A stretch of DNA of 64,000 nucleotides from Paenibacillus sp. V4I7 (lineage in GTDB: Bacteria; Bacillota; Bacilli; Paenibacillales; NBRC-103111). Where the stretch lies: the NCBI RefSeq assembly GCF_030817275.1, contig NZ_JAUSZD010000002.1, positions 2,604,001 to 2,668,000 on the forward strand. Reading direction: 5' to 3'. Made by a program: the position numbers and the translations under genes. The notes beneath the pieces are model-generated. The model was not told where the DNA came from, did no database searches, and was given only the letters and a program-made list of their open reading frames with translations. This document shows positions 45,016 to 52,562 of this stretch, piece after piece. Every line of letters begins with the position of its first letter. Position 1 is the first letter of the stretch.

Positions 45016-45132
45016 ATGTTAAAGTACAGAACAAAGGAAAAAACAGTAGAAATCTCAGCTCGCTTCGTTATTGCAATTGCTTCGGCAATTAGCACAATAG
45101 TCGGAGTACTAGCCGTATATCTATCGCATTAG
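45016..45132 (+). CDS. small single-pass membrane protein, 38 aa
   Basis: ATG 45016 follows a strong AAGGAGG (45001-45007) by 8 bases. The 38 residues have a charged start (MLKYRTKEKTVEISAR) then one hydrophobic segment of about 20 residues (FVIAIASAISTIVGVLAVYL) and end SH. No family is recognised; it could be a small regulator of a membrane complex, a toxin of a type I system, or a sporulation peptide. A GC hairpin at 45147-45167 may terminate it. It lies between two parts of an intron relic, so it may have arrived after or with the decay. Confidence 0.5.
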   Translation: MLKYRTKEKTVEISARFVIAIASAISTIVGVLAVYLSH

Positions 45133-45505
45133 TTCTGTGCCTGAATGGCCGTCCAATTGGGCGGCCTATTCTAATTCCCCACCCCTTAATCTGCTGCTCA
45201 ACGATCCTCAGCATCCTTGGATTAGCCGCGATCTGAGCGGAAGCAATCTCATAGGCCTCAAGATCAGCCTTCCTGTACAGTTCCATGAACAAATACAAGT
45301 TCTCTTGAATGAGATCAAACTCGGGTGTTTGCCTAACAAGACCTTTATTAGTCTCGGTTAAAACTTGTATAAACTTTTTCCTATCAAGTATTCCTTGTTC
45401 TTCATTTTTCTGGTGATCTATCACCTTAGTATTGAATAAGTCTACTGTTCGATTTACTTTTCTATTGGTTGTTGTCAGTATTGGAGCATAAAGAAGAAGT
45501 TTCAA
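45089..45505 (-). CDS. uncertain ORF, possibly a truncated gene
   Basis: A 138-aa frame on the minus strand. The central part (RKKFIQVLTETNKGLVRQTP, EENLYLF-like ENLYLFMELYRKADLEAYE) looks like helical protein, but the N-terminal part is antisense to an intron reverse-transcriptase remnant and there is no ribosome site. It overlaps the 38-aa gene by 44 bases. It may be the end of a gene cut by rearrangement, or chance. Confidence 0.25.
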   Translation of the reverse strand: MKLLLYAPILTTTNRKVNRTVDLFNTKVIDHQKNEEQGILDRKKFIQVLTETNKGLVRQTPEFDLIQENLYLFMELYRKADLEAYEIASAQIAANPRMLRIVEQQIKGWGIRIGRPIGRPFRHRTNAIDIRLVLRLLC

Positions 45506-45603
45506 CGGTTAGACGAATGGACCCGCATGAGGGTGCGTGCCTTTATGCGTCAAAAGAAATCTACGGTTTCTAACTGGCTGATTCCTAACAAAGTATTGGA
45601 ATC
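45485..45603 (+). pseudogene. group II intron reverse transcriptase fragment (maturase domain)
   Basis: The frame reads IKKKFQRLDEWTRMRVRAFM then RQKKSTVSNWLIPNKVLE. It resembles the GIIM maturase segment near the C terminus of intron-encoded reverse transcriptases (LDxWxRxRLRxxxxKxK). The polymerase domain is missing between this and the 5' intron relic ending near 44880. Confidence 0.55.
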
Positions 45604-45721
45604 GGCGGAATTGGAACATAAGCCAAGCAGGTCAGAAGGGATTACGGTATATGGTCAAAGATCCGATGGCCGCGAAGAGCATGGGCGCAACATTCACAGT
45701 GTATTACAGTATAAGCCGTAG

Positions 45722-45970
45722 CTATTAATTGATAATGATGCTGATTTAACAATCTCTATTCCGATTATTGTAATAAATGACTGCTATTTGAAGCAAATTA
45801 TTGAGAACGAGCACGGTGTAGGACAGACGATTGTCGAAGGTTTTGTGCATACGACGAATTTGATTTTACCTACCCGACGGTTTGTTATTATCGGATATGG
45901 AATGTGCGGCCGAGGATTATTGCATTCGGCCTCCCAATTACGTAAATATCGAGCTAAAGTAGCCTGTTAA
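45722..45970 (+). pseudogene. S-adenosylhomocysteinase fragment
   Basis: The frame reads NEHGVGQTIVEGFVHTTNLI then LPTRRFVIIGYGMCGRGLLH. The GYGMCGRG block is the NAD-binding motif of S-adenosylhomocysteine hydrolase (usual GYGWCGKG), and GTGQS is recognisable as GVGQT. The rest of the 400-aa enzyme is absent and the frame ends at 45968. The SAHH-specific spacing makes this identification fairly firm. Confidence 0.65.
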
Positions 45971-46032
45971 ATGCTAAAGCTATTAAGCTATCGAATTTAA
46001 GAATGCAGTCTAACAATCGAGGTGTCTAAAGT

Positions 46033-46191
46033 ATGAAGGAGCTTCTGTTGTCATTAGGAGCAGGTTTAATTATTGGTGTTTTATTCAAGGTGTTGAAGCT
46101 GCCTTTGCCCGCACCGCCTGTACTGTCGGGTATTCTAGGAATTGTAGGTATTTATGCAGGCGGCAAGATAATGGAATTGTTTCTAAAATAG
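46033..46191 (+). CDS. XapX domain small membrane protein
   Basis: A 52-aa membrane protein of the XapX (DUF1427) family. Two membrane helices cover residues about 3-20 and 29-50, separated by the conserved KLPLPAPPVLSGILGIVG linker. These proteins are usually encoded near purine-transport or LysR-type genes; the role is unknown. ATG 46033 lacks a strong ribosome site (AAAG only). A hairpin with a T run follows at 46208-46252. Confidence 0.75.
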   Translation: MKELLLSLGAGLIIGVLFKVLKLPLPAPPVLSGILGIVGIYAGGKIMELFLK

Positions 46192-46207
46192 GAAGCAGGA
46201 CTAAATG

Positions 46208-46252
46208 AAAAAGGAGGAGGAGCCTTAACGGGTTTCATCCTTCTTTTTTTAT
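46208..46252 (+). terminator. likely terminator after the XapX gene
   Basis: AAAAAGGA pairs with TCCTTCTTTTT across an imperfect stem, followed by T7. Confidence 0.45.
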
Positions 46253-46299
46253 GTTAATGAAGATTTTACATAAACTTTGGATAAAAGGAAGCGATTTAT

Positions 46300-46528
46300 A
46301 TGAACAAATCCAGACTTTGTTTTTTAGGTGCGGGTTTTCATGCATCTACGAATATTTTCTCTTCAGCCATCGAAGCCGGAGCGGAAATAGTAGGAATTGC
46401 TACACGAAGTTTGGATCGGTCATAAATCACTATCATCAGACGTGCTGCCATGGCAATCACTAGAAGAAAGCGATATCGTTGTTACGCCATCCGCTTCAGC
46501 GATGTCAGGGTATTACAGAGATCTTTAA
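46300..46528 (+). pseudogene. Gfo/Idh/MocA-type oxidoreductase remnant
   Basis: The start is intact: AAAGGAAG then ATG 46300 and MNKSRLCFLGAGFHASTNIF, SSAIEAGAEIVGIATRS, a Rossmann GxGxHA nucleotide-binding start. It stops at 46423. Sequence resumes in another frame with LEESDIVVTPSASAMSGYYR and stops at 46526. Most of the 300-aa enzyme is deleted. Confidence 0.6.
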
Positions 46529-46676
46529 GCTTAGGAACGCCACTATAATAAAGCTGGCAGGCTAAATTGAATAGGGGATTATTTACATGCGAACAAATGT
46601 ACTGTATATTTGTTCGTATGAGTAAACTGCATATTTATAAAACAAATAGGCATGGATTATTGAGAAATTAAAAGGA

Positions 46677-47156
46677 GTGTTAATCATTAACGGGATAGAT
46701 CTTGTTATATTGAACTTGGAAGAAGTCCGACGTAGAAGTATAAAAGTGTGGAGCGTTATTCCTCTAACTATGCTGGATTGGAGGCCTGATGCACACGCCT
46801 TAAGCATGAAAGAAATGATCCGACACGTATTGGATGGCGAGCATTATTATCATCTTGCGTTACTTAACTGTGGAAGTTTGCCTTCTTACGATTCTCCTTA
46901 TGACAATCGGGAATTTTCTTCGGTGGAGGATGAACTGATATTCGCACAAGTGTACAGAGAACAATTCTTGAATACCGTTAAATTCTTCACTCCTGAGGAT
47001 TTGTCAAATATTAAAATTAATCGAAGTGACGTAGGGTATGTTCGAACTTTAGGAGATATGTTAATGAGGATCGCATACCACGAATCCGTTCACACCGGGC
47101 AACTGCTAGATTATATGCGAACGGCTGGAATCGATCGGCCTCAAATATGGGATTGA
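46677..47156 (+). CDS. DinB superfamily protein
   Basis: A protein of about 156-159 aa with the four-helix DinB/YfiT fold. The metal-binding His pattern is HVLDGEHYYH (residues about 46-55) and YHESVHTGQLLDYM near the C terminus. Members act as thiol-dependent transferases (for example bacillithiol S-transferases) or are uncharacterised. AAAGGAGTG is the only ribosome site. The in-frame GTG at 46677 lies inside it, while ATT at 46686 is at the ideal distance and begins NGIDLVILNLEEVR, the natural family start. An AUU start or a decayed ATG is therefore possible. Confidence 0.7.
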   Translation: MLIINGIDLVILNLEEVRRRSIKVWSVIPLTMLDWRPDAHALSMKEMIRHVLDGEHYYHLALLNCGSLPSYDSPYDNREFSSVEDELIFAQVYREQFLNTVKFFTPEDLSNIKINRSDVGYVRTLGDMLMRIAYHESVHTGQLLDYMRTAGIDRPQIWD

Positions 47157-47285
47157 ATGAGGTTGCTGGTGATTGGAATTCACTGTTTTGGACAAGAAGA
47201 AACGGCTGATACCGCTTACAAAATGTTCTTGGAAAATTTTGAGTCATGTTCTCTATGATTTCACATGTTACAATTTGTGAGATCT

Positions 47286-47413
47286 ATGTGGATCAAATAA
47301 CTCAGAAGGCCGAAGCTTCATGTGAAGCACGGGGGACCCATTATTTGGGGTGAAGCCGCGTCAGCGGCCGGGTGATTACTCTTTGATCCGAATCCGACAG
47401 CTAACCTCGCAGG
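47286..47413 (+). promoter_or_regulatory. c-di-AMP (ydaO/yuaA) riboswitch
   Basis: Conserved blocks occur in order: CCGAAGC, CACGGGGGACCCA, TTATTTGGGGTGAA, GGCCGGGTG, ACTCTTTGATCCGAA, TCCGACAGCTAACCTCG and CAGGC. This matches the c-di-AMP riboswitch. It lies directly before a LysM-CAP wall-associated gene; this class commonly controls cell-wall enzymes and osmolyte uptake and turns genes off at high c-di-AMP. Confidence 0.9.
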
Positions 47414-47435
47414 CCGCAAAAAGGAGAGGTTTATT

Positions 47436-48086
47436 TTGAAACGTTACAAAAAGCTTGTGGTTACCGGCGCAATAGGATTGAGCGTCCTCGTAGGTTCGAG
47501 CGCGGCAATGGCCGCACCAGCAACCCATTCAGTATCAGGCAATGATACCATGTGGCTAATATCCAAGAAGTATGGCATCAGCCTATCTTCGCTTATTAAG
47601 GCAAATCCTCAGGTTGCCAATCCGAACGTGATTTGGTCTGGTATGAGCCTCAACATTCCTGGCAGCAAGAGCATAAATGCAGGTACCAAAACGCCAGTTA
47701 CAAGTGCGCCATCCCAATCAACTTTTGCTAGCCAAGTCGTTAACTTAGTTAACCAGGAACGATCTAAAGCAGGACTGCGTCCATTAACCGGCAACAGCGC
47801 ACTTACCGCCATGGCTTTGGACAAAGCGAAGGATATGTATAACAATGGTTATTTCGATCATACTTCTCCGACCTATGGGTCTCCTTTTGATATGATGAGC
47901 AAATACGGCATTCGCTATTCCTACGCAGGTGAAAACATTGCAAAAGGTCAACAAACGCCTGAAGCTGTCATGAAAGCTTGGATGAACAGCCCGGGTCATC
48001 GTCAAAACATTCTAAGCCCCAACTTCACACAAATCGGTGTTGCTTTTTATAACGGCGAATGGGTACAAGAATTCATTAGTAACTAA
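47436..48086 (+). CDS. exported LysM plus CAP/SCP domain protein
   Basis: A 216-aa exported protein. A signal peptide covers residues about 1-27 (LSVLVGSSAAMAA). A LysM peptidoglycan-binding repeat follows (HSVSGNDTMWLISKKYGISL through GMSLNIPG), then a linker, then a CAP/SCP domain of the YkwD type (VVNLVNQERSKAGLRPLTGN, GYFDHTSPTYGSPF, GENIAKGQ, GHRQNILSPNFTQIGV). It is wall-bound; the CAP domain's activity is unsettled. TTG 47436 follows AAGGAGAGG by 6 bases. The c-di-AMP riboswitch just upstream is its evident control. Confidence 0.9.
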   Translation: MKRYKKLVVTGAIGLSVLVGSSAAMAAPATHSVSGNDTMWLISKKYGISLSSLIKANPQVANPNVIWSGMSLNIPGSKSINAGTKTPVTSAPSQSTFASQVVNLVNQERSKAGLRPLTGNSALTAMALDKAKDMYNNGYFDHTSPTYGSPFDMMSKYGIRYSYAGENIAKGQQTPEAVMKAWMNSPGHRQNILSPNFTQIGVAFYNGEWVQEFISN

Positions 48087-48120
48087 TACAGCAACATATA
48101 TTAGCAGAATATATCTAGAT

Positions 48121-48151
48121 AAACCAGCAACCTTTTGTTTGCTGGTTTTTT
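48121..48151 (+). terminator. rho-independent terminator after the LysM-CAP gene
   Basis: AAACCAGCAA (48121-48130) pairs with TTGCTGGTTT (48139-48148), then T3. Confidence 0.8.
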
Positions 48152-48235
48152 CGGTTTTTAATAATAAGGCATTGTTGGGAATGACTAACATTTTTGATCT
48201 CTGCATCGTATATATACCAGAGGGAGGCGATTGTA

Positions 48236-48595
48236 TTGAATCTATATTTCAGGGATAATTTTTTTAATACCGGTGTTACGGAGATTCGGGACGAACAGGG
48301 AAAAGATGTCGGTCATATAGATTTGAAGAGCTCTTTTGGTTCTACGATCGAGGTGTTTGGGCATAATGGCCAGCTGTTGTGCAAAGGAAGTTTTCCGATA
48401 TTCTCAAGCAAATGGGAGGTTACGGGTGCCGATGGTGGGCAATTAGGCGTGTTGAGAAGCAGAATTGCTTTGTTCACCAAGAAATTCACATATGAAACCA
48501 AAGGGCAAGGCAGCTACGAGATTATTTCCCCAGTATTTTCAAAGGAATATGAGATATCCGATGATTCCGGCGCACTTGTTGCTCGTTTCGAATAA
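48236..48595 (+). CDS. LURP-one/scramblase-like small protein
   Basis: A 119-aa cytosolic protein, predicted all-beta. Its opening MNLYFRDNFFNTGVTEIRDE and the strand pattern FSSKWEVTGADGGQLGVLRS recall LURP-one-related (Tubby-like) proteins such as B. subtilis YxjI, though it is shorter. TTG 48236 is 8 bases after GGGAGG. The longer frame from 48194 has no ribosome site. Function unknown. Single gene. Confidence 0.6.
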   Translation: MNLYFRDNFFNTGVTEIRDEQGKDVGHIDLKSSFGSTIEVFGHNGQLLCKGSFPIFSSKWEVTGADGGQLGVLRSRIALFTKKFTYETKGQGSYEIISPVFSKEYEISDDSGALVARFE

Positions 48596-48668
48596 GTAAA
48601 CGGCTGGTTTTCTTCAGGGGCTTTTCTTCTGAACAATCAAAGCGAATATTTGGATACTTACGAACTTG

Positions 48669-48750
48669 TTGCGGTGATCATGGGCATGCACGCTATCCAG
48701 AAAAGGCAGAACGCTGGGGCAAACAACACAATCTATTGAATGTAGAGTAG
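48669..48750 (+). pseudogene. C-terminal coding remnant with Cys/His-rich motif
   Basis: The frame reads TCCGDHGHARYPEKAERWGK then QHNLLNVE and stops at TAG 48748. CCGDHGH looks like a metal site. No start codon or upstream part remains. Confidence 0.35.
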
Positions 48751-48828
48751 ATGTTCATCAAATTTCCAATCCATGGTATGATTCTTTCCAATAGCTGTTC
48801 CCTCAGGATTGAAAGGTTGGTGTCATAA

Positions 48829-49359
48829 ATGCAGTATTTCATAGGCATCGTTCCTCCCGACGAATATCTAGAACGAGTAGTTGCGTTTCAAAAACGTTGG
48901 TTGAGTAATGGTCTTCCGAATGTCGTTGAGCCTCACGTGACTGTTAAAGCACAAAGCGGGCTTACCCTAGATATGGCTTGGCTCGAAAAGGTAAAGGTTG
49001 TATGCTCATCGTTTTCAAAGTTTCAGTTGGCGCTCTCCGAGCCTGCTTTGTTCGGAAATCAAGTTATCTTCCTCAGTGTTCAATCAAATGAACTATTAGA
49101 GCTTCACAAAAAGTTAGTGAATGTAGTAACACCATCAAAAGAACTTATGCAACGCTATGCTGAATTGGATCTTTTTACTCCTCATTTGACTTTGGGGCAA
49201 ACGTATTGGGGGATGAAAGAATCTGAAATATTGGAAATGAAATCTGAGGCGGGAGATGTCCTTGCTCCTTTTCCAACATTCACAGTCTCTTATGTCAGAG
49301 TTTATAAAGAAGTAAAACCCAACAAATACCAACTGTATGAGGACATCAAGCTTGCTTAA
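48829..49359 (+). CDS. 2'-5' RNA ligase family (2H phosphoesterase) protein
   Basis: A 176-aa protein of the 2H phosphoesterase superfamily (YjcG/LigT type). The two catalytic motifs are PHVTVK (His near residue 45) and PHLTLG (near residue 123), both HxT. Such enzymes act on 2',5'- or 2',3'-cyclic phosphates of RNA or nucleotides. GAAAGGTTGG precedes the ATG. Single gene with no clear partner. Function beyond the fold is unknown. Confidence 0.85.
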   Translation: MQYFIGIVPPDEYLERVVAFQKRWLSNGLPNVVEPHVTVKAQSGLTLDMAWLEKVKVVCSSFSKFQLALSEPALFGNQVIFLSVQSNELLELHKKLVNVVTPSKELMQRYAELDLFTPHLTLGQTYWGMKESEILEMKSEAGDVLAPFPTFTVSYVRVYKEVKPNKYQLYEDIKLA

Positions 49360-49429
49360 TAATGAGAATATATGTTCTTGTAAGTAGATTTGTGCTATGA
49401 TCTATCCATTATAACTAGGAGGTGATCTC

Positions 49430-49909
49430 ATGAATTTACGCAGCACAATCAGCGAATACGAACAATTTTGCAGTTGGACAAATATTTTGTACCAACTAAG
49501 TGATAAGGATTGGCATAGCCCAATTCAAGTAGGAAAGGCGTCGATAGCCGAAATCATTGCGCATCTTAGAAATTGGGATCTTCATCTAATAAACGTAGTC
49601 ATTCCTTCGATCAGGGAGGGCAAAGGAATGGAGTTTCCCGATTTCAACTTTTTCAATAGCAGAGCTTATCAATACGCACATTCGGGTATATCGAAAGATC
49701 AACTCCTTCAAGAATTCTCAAGCGATAGAATGAAACTGATTGATCTATTAAAGAGCATGAAATCCGAGGATTTACTGCTAGAAGTAACAGCAAACGGTGT
49801 ATCAAATTGCCCTAAAACAGGTATGCCATACTCACTTCTATACATAATTCAAGAGTTTACTGAGCACGATGATCATCACAAAAAGCAAATTTTAAGTGTT
49901 CTAAATTAA
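49430..49909 (+). CDS. DinB-like four-helix protein (ClbS/DfsB type)
   Basis: A 159-aa four-helix protein of the DinB superfamily. The His/Asp pattern is HLRNWDLHLI (residues about 45-54) and EHDDHHKKQI at the C terminus, giving a plausible metal site. ClbS-type relatives hydrolyse or protect against small toxins. AGGAGGTG lies 6 bases before the ATG. It is the second of three DinB-type genes in 13 kb. Confidence 0.75.
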   Translation: MNLRSTISEYEQFCSWTNILYQLSDKDWHSPIQVGKASIAEIIAHLRNWDLHLINVVIPSIREGKGMEFPDFNFFNSRAYQYAHSGISKDQLLQEFSSDRMKLIDLLKSMKSEDLLLEVTANGVSNCPKTGMPYSLLYIIQEFTEHDDHHKKQILSVLN

Positions 49910-49930
49910 GCTAACATGCACCGATAGTGA

Positions 49931-49960
49931 AGGAGCTTGCTTCAGCAGCTCCTCTTTTCT
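49931..49960 (+). terminator. stem-loop terminator after the second DinB-like gene
   Basis: GGAGCT (49932-49937) pairs with AGCTCC (49947-49952), followed by TCTTTTCT. Confidence 0.5.
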
Positions 49961-50062
49961 ATTAAACGGGTGAGATATTTGTAGAGCAATCAAAACGTGT
50001 TGATTATCTAACAATGATCATCTATTATAATGATAAAAAATAGAGATAATGGAGTGATTTTT

Positions 50063-50518
50063 TTGGATATTAAAGTAGATGATTTAACTGGTTCTAAAGT
50101 GATTGCATTAATCGGGGAACATCTTCAGAATATGGCACTTTTATCTCCGCCAGAAAGTACACATGCCCTAAATCTTGATAATTTGAAAAAACCAGAAATT
50201 ACCTTCTGGAGCGGATGGGAACAAGATGAATTAGTTGGTTGCGGGGCAATTAAGGAACTTGATAGTCAACATGGAGAGATAAAATCAATGCGAACTTCTT
50301 CATCACACCTTAGAAAAGGCGTTGCAAGACGAATCCTTGAACACATCATTGAAGAAGCCAAGCGACGTGGCTATCAACGGTTAAGTTTGGAAACGGGCTC
50401 AATGGATGCTTTCGAGCCAGCTAGACGATTGTATGCAAGTTTTGGTTTTCAAAATTGCGAGCCGTTTTCGGATTACATAGAGGACCCAAATAGTGTATTT
50501 ATGACAAAAGAGTTATGA
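50063..50518 (+). CDS. GNAT family N-acetyltransferase
   Basis: A 151-aa GNAT enzyme. The acetyl-CoA-binding motif is LRKGVARRILEHIIEEAKRR (QxxGxA-type, residues about 85-104), followed by YQRLSLETGS and ASFGFQNCEPF, the usual strands 5-6. The acceptor could be a protein, drug or small metabolite. I place the start at TTG 50063, 8 bases after GGAG. The in-frame ATG at 50030 has no ribosome site and adds 11 non-matching residues. It is followed 25 bases later by a DUF402 gene. Confidence 0.85.
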   Translation: MDIKVDDLTGSKVIALIGEHLQNMALLSPPESTHALNLDNLKKPEITFWSGWEQDELVGCGAIKELDSQHGEIKSMRTSSSHLRKGVARRILEHIIEEAKRRGYQRLSLETGSMDAFEPARRLYASFGFQNCEPFSDYIEDPNSVFMTKEL

Positions 50519-50543
50519 ATATTCGAACCATAAGGATGATACA

Positions 50544-51050
50544 ATGGATAATCACATAACAATTCAGGCATTAAAATATGGAGATTTACTTCATTACGAG
50601 TGGAAGACAACTTTATTAGATAAGACAGATTCACACATTTTTGTCTTAGGCGAGTACGGAAGAAAATTAAATCATTACACGAAGCAAAAGGTATTTACTA
50701 TTGAAGCTTGGACTATTGAATATTTCTCATTTCATTCATGGTTTACGGTTAGTGCTGATGTAGTGGGCGGTAAAATTCAACAATTCTATTGCAATATAAA
50801 TCAACCTGCGAAGATGGAAGGAAACATTGTCTCTTTTGTAGATTTAGACCTGGATTATTTACAAAGAAATGGTGAATGGAAGGTTGTTGACGAAGATGAG
50901 TTTGAGAGCAATGCAATTAAATTTGCTTATCCAGTAGCTCTCATTCATAAAGCTAGGCAAGAGTTACTGGGCTTAAAGGAACTTATTAGAACAAAAACGT
51001 TTCCCTTCGATGGATCGCTCGAATTGTTTATTGACCGTATTCCAAGATAA
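50544..51050 (+). CDS. DUF402 protein, nucleoside di/triphosphate phosphatase-like
   Basis: A 168-aa protein of the DUF402/Ntdp (YgaC) family. The acidic block VDLDLDYLQ then VVDEDEFE (residues about 94-115) carries the metal-binding Asp/Glu residues of the family, and the preceding FTIEAWTIEYFSFHSWF is the usual beta-barrel. The best-known member in staphylococci hydrolyses NDPs and NTPs. Beginning MDNHITIQALKYGDLLHYEW differs from typical Ntdp, so the substrate may differ. AAGGATG lies before the ATG. Confidence 0.75.
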   Translation: MDNHITIQALKYGDLLHYEWKTTLLDKTDSHIFVLGEYGRKLNHYTKQKVFTIEAWTIEYFSFHSWFTVSADVVGGKIQQFYCNINQPAKMEGNIVSFVDLDLDYLQRNGEWKVVDEDEFESNAIKFAYPVALIHKARQELLGLKELIRTKTFPFDGSLELFIDRIPR

Positions 51051-51066
51051 ATTTTGGAGGGTAATA

Positions 51067-51357
51067 ATGAAAAATGCACTTCTATGGGGTGGTATCTCCG
51101 CCACAATAATCAGTTTAATAACTTGGAGAATACTTGACCTAGATAAGCTATTTACATTATTAATGTATATCGTATTGGGCGCGTTAATCTTATCTGCAAT
51201 ATTATCTGGGGCTTTACTTAGTGGGGATAGAATAAGAGCAAATTATCATACAGAAAATGCCAATGACAGAAATGAGAGAAACAGATTAATAACCAGGTTG
51301 TTATTATTTGTTTCCCCATATGTTGTAATAGCCTTCTTTATATATCAGATCAAGTGA
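51067..51357 (+). CDS. DUF5316 small membrane protein
   Basis: A 96-aa membrane protein. Two or three hydrophobic segments are present (residues about 5-20, 28-50 and 77-95) with the block SGALLSGDRIRANYHTE and NDRNERNR between them, which matches DUF5316. TTTTGGAGG precedes the ATG by 6 bases. An in-frame ATG at 51010 lies inside the upstream gene. Function unknown. Confidence 0.75.
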   Translation: MKNALLWGGISATIISLITWRILDLDKLFTLLMYIVLGALILSAILSGALLSGDRIRANYHTENANDRNERNRLITRLLLFVSPYVVIAFFIYQIK

Positions 51358-51383
51358 GATTTTATGGTAAAATAATTGATCCA

Positions 51384-51414
51384 AACCATCATATCTTTGA
51401 TAAGATGGTTTTTT
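51384..51414 (+). terminator. rho-independent terminator after the DUF5316 gene
   Basis: AACCATC (51384-51390) pairs with GATGGTT (51404-51410), followed by T4. Confidence 0.6.
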
Positions 51415-51548
51415 GCATCTTTAGAATATAAAGTTTCAGTCTGTACAAAAGCAGCATAATAAGAGATATATCTGTGATTTCGTATATTGTGATCTCCGCA
51501 ATGCTCTGATAAGATACTACCAACAGTAGCGCCGAAAGGGTGGATGGT

Positions 51549-52379
51549 ATGCCATTTTTATCATTAACGAGTTGGAGTTTACATCGGAATCTTGGACCTT
51601 TGCGGTGGACCCGCTGGGATGAAAACACGCGTACTCAAATAACGGATATCCAAGACCAACCTGAACTCAACTCTCTGCTTGAATTACCGGCAGTTCTCTC
51701 GAAGAAAGGTTTTAGATCACTGGAAGTATGTCATTTCCATTTTCCGAATACAAGTGAAGAATATCTACAAGGATTGAAACAGGCATTCACGGAAGCAGAT
51801 CTCCAGTTTTACACGCTGCTAATTGAATACGGTGATATTTCCAGTTCGGATGAATTGCGCAGACAATCGGACATCGCGTGGATCAAAGGATGGATCGATA
51901 TTGCTGCACGAGCAGGAGCTGAGAGGGTACGCGTGATAGCCGGTGATGCGGAACCTATGGATCTAGAAGCTTTGAAGAGATCAGTTGATGCATTTCGAGA
52001 ACTAAGTTGTTATGCTGCTGAGCAAGGAGTACGCGTTGTTACAGAAAACTTTCACTCACTAACATCAATCGCGGATAATTGCCTTGCCTTATTGGAAGGA
52101 TGCGGGGAGCTCCTTGGGCTAACCTCGGATTTTGGCAATTTTAAAGGTAGCGAGAAATATGGTGAACTTGTCAAAACGATTCCGCACAGTGAGTCGATCC
52201 ATGCCAAAGCACAAACGAATGCGGATGGATATCCGGATGAAGCTGAGTTTAATCGCTGTATGGAAATTGCCAAGCAAGCTGGGTATGAAGGTCCTATAAC
52301 TCTTGTTTATGACGGACCTGGCGATATGTGGGAAGGCATTGAGCGTGTAAGGAAGCTTGCAACACCTTATTTGAATTAA
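51549..52379 (+). CDS. sugar phosphate isomerase/epimerase (TIM-barrel, xylose isomerase-like)
   Basis: A 276-aa AP-endonuclease-2-type TIM barrel. It has the strand/helix layout of sugar epimerases: LTSWSLHRNLGPLRW, then EVCHFHFPNTSEEYL, RVIAGDAEP, VVTENFHSLTS (metal Glu), LTSDFGNF (metal Asp), SIHAKAQTN (metal His) and ITLVYDGPG (C-terminal metal Asp in place of the usual Glu). AAAGGGTGG lies before ATG 51549. It may isomerise an inositol or ketose derivative. Terminator follows at 52391. Confidence 0.8.
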   Translation: MPFLSLTSWSLHRNLGPLRWTRWDENTRTQITDIQDQPELNSLLELPAVLSKKGFRSLEVCHFHFPNTSEEYLQGLKQAFTEADLQFYTLLIEYGDISSSDELRRQSDIAWIKGWIDIAARAGAERVRVIAGDAEPMDLEALKRSVDAFRELSCYAAEQGVRVVTENFHSLTSIADNCLALLEGCGELLGLTSDFGNFKGSEKYGELVKTIPHSESIHAKAQTNADGYPDEAEFNRCMEIAKQAGYEGPITLVYDGPGDMWEGIERVRKLATPYLN

Positions 52380-52390
52380 ATTAATATTAC

Positions 52391-52416
52391 AAGCCGCGTA
52401 TATTGCGGTTTTTTTA
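52391..52416 (+). terminator. rho-independent terminator after the TIM-barrel gene
   Basis: CCGC, a 7-base loop, GCGG, then T7. Confidence 0.65.
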
Positions 52417-52425
52417 ATTTCAAGT

Positions 52426-52548
52426 ATGACCAATCCTAAAGCAATGAATACGAAACATATTATTGATAATATAGATGCTTTAGGATGGGAGTTACAGAAA
52501 GAAGACCTTGATCTTATTAACGTTACATTTCCAAATCAACTTAACTGA
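52426..52548 (+). pseudogene. aldo/keto reductase C-terminal remnant
   Basis: MTNPKAMNTKHIIDNIDALG then WELQKEDLDLINVTFPNQLN. The PKAMNPKHIIDN and LD...LI.TFP pattern is that of the end of aldo/keto reductases. Only about 40 of 280 residues remain. Confidence 0.65.
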
Positions 52549-52562
52549 CCAAGGAGGAACCT

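Noticed and set aside
46221-46260. Translation start at ATG 46251 for a 70-aa protein
   Set aside because: Its frame is antagonistic to the better-supported Gfo/Idh start at 46300, overlaps a terminator T run and has no family match.
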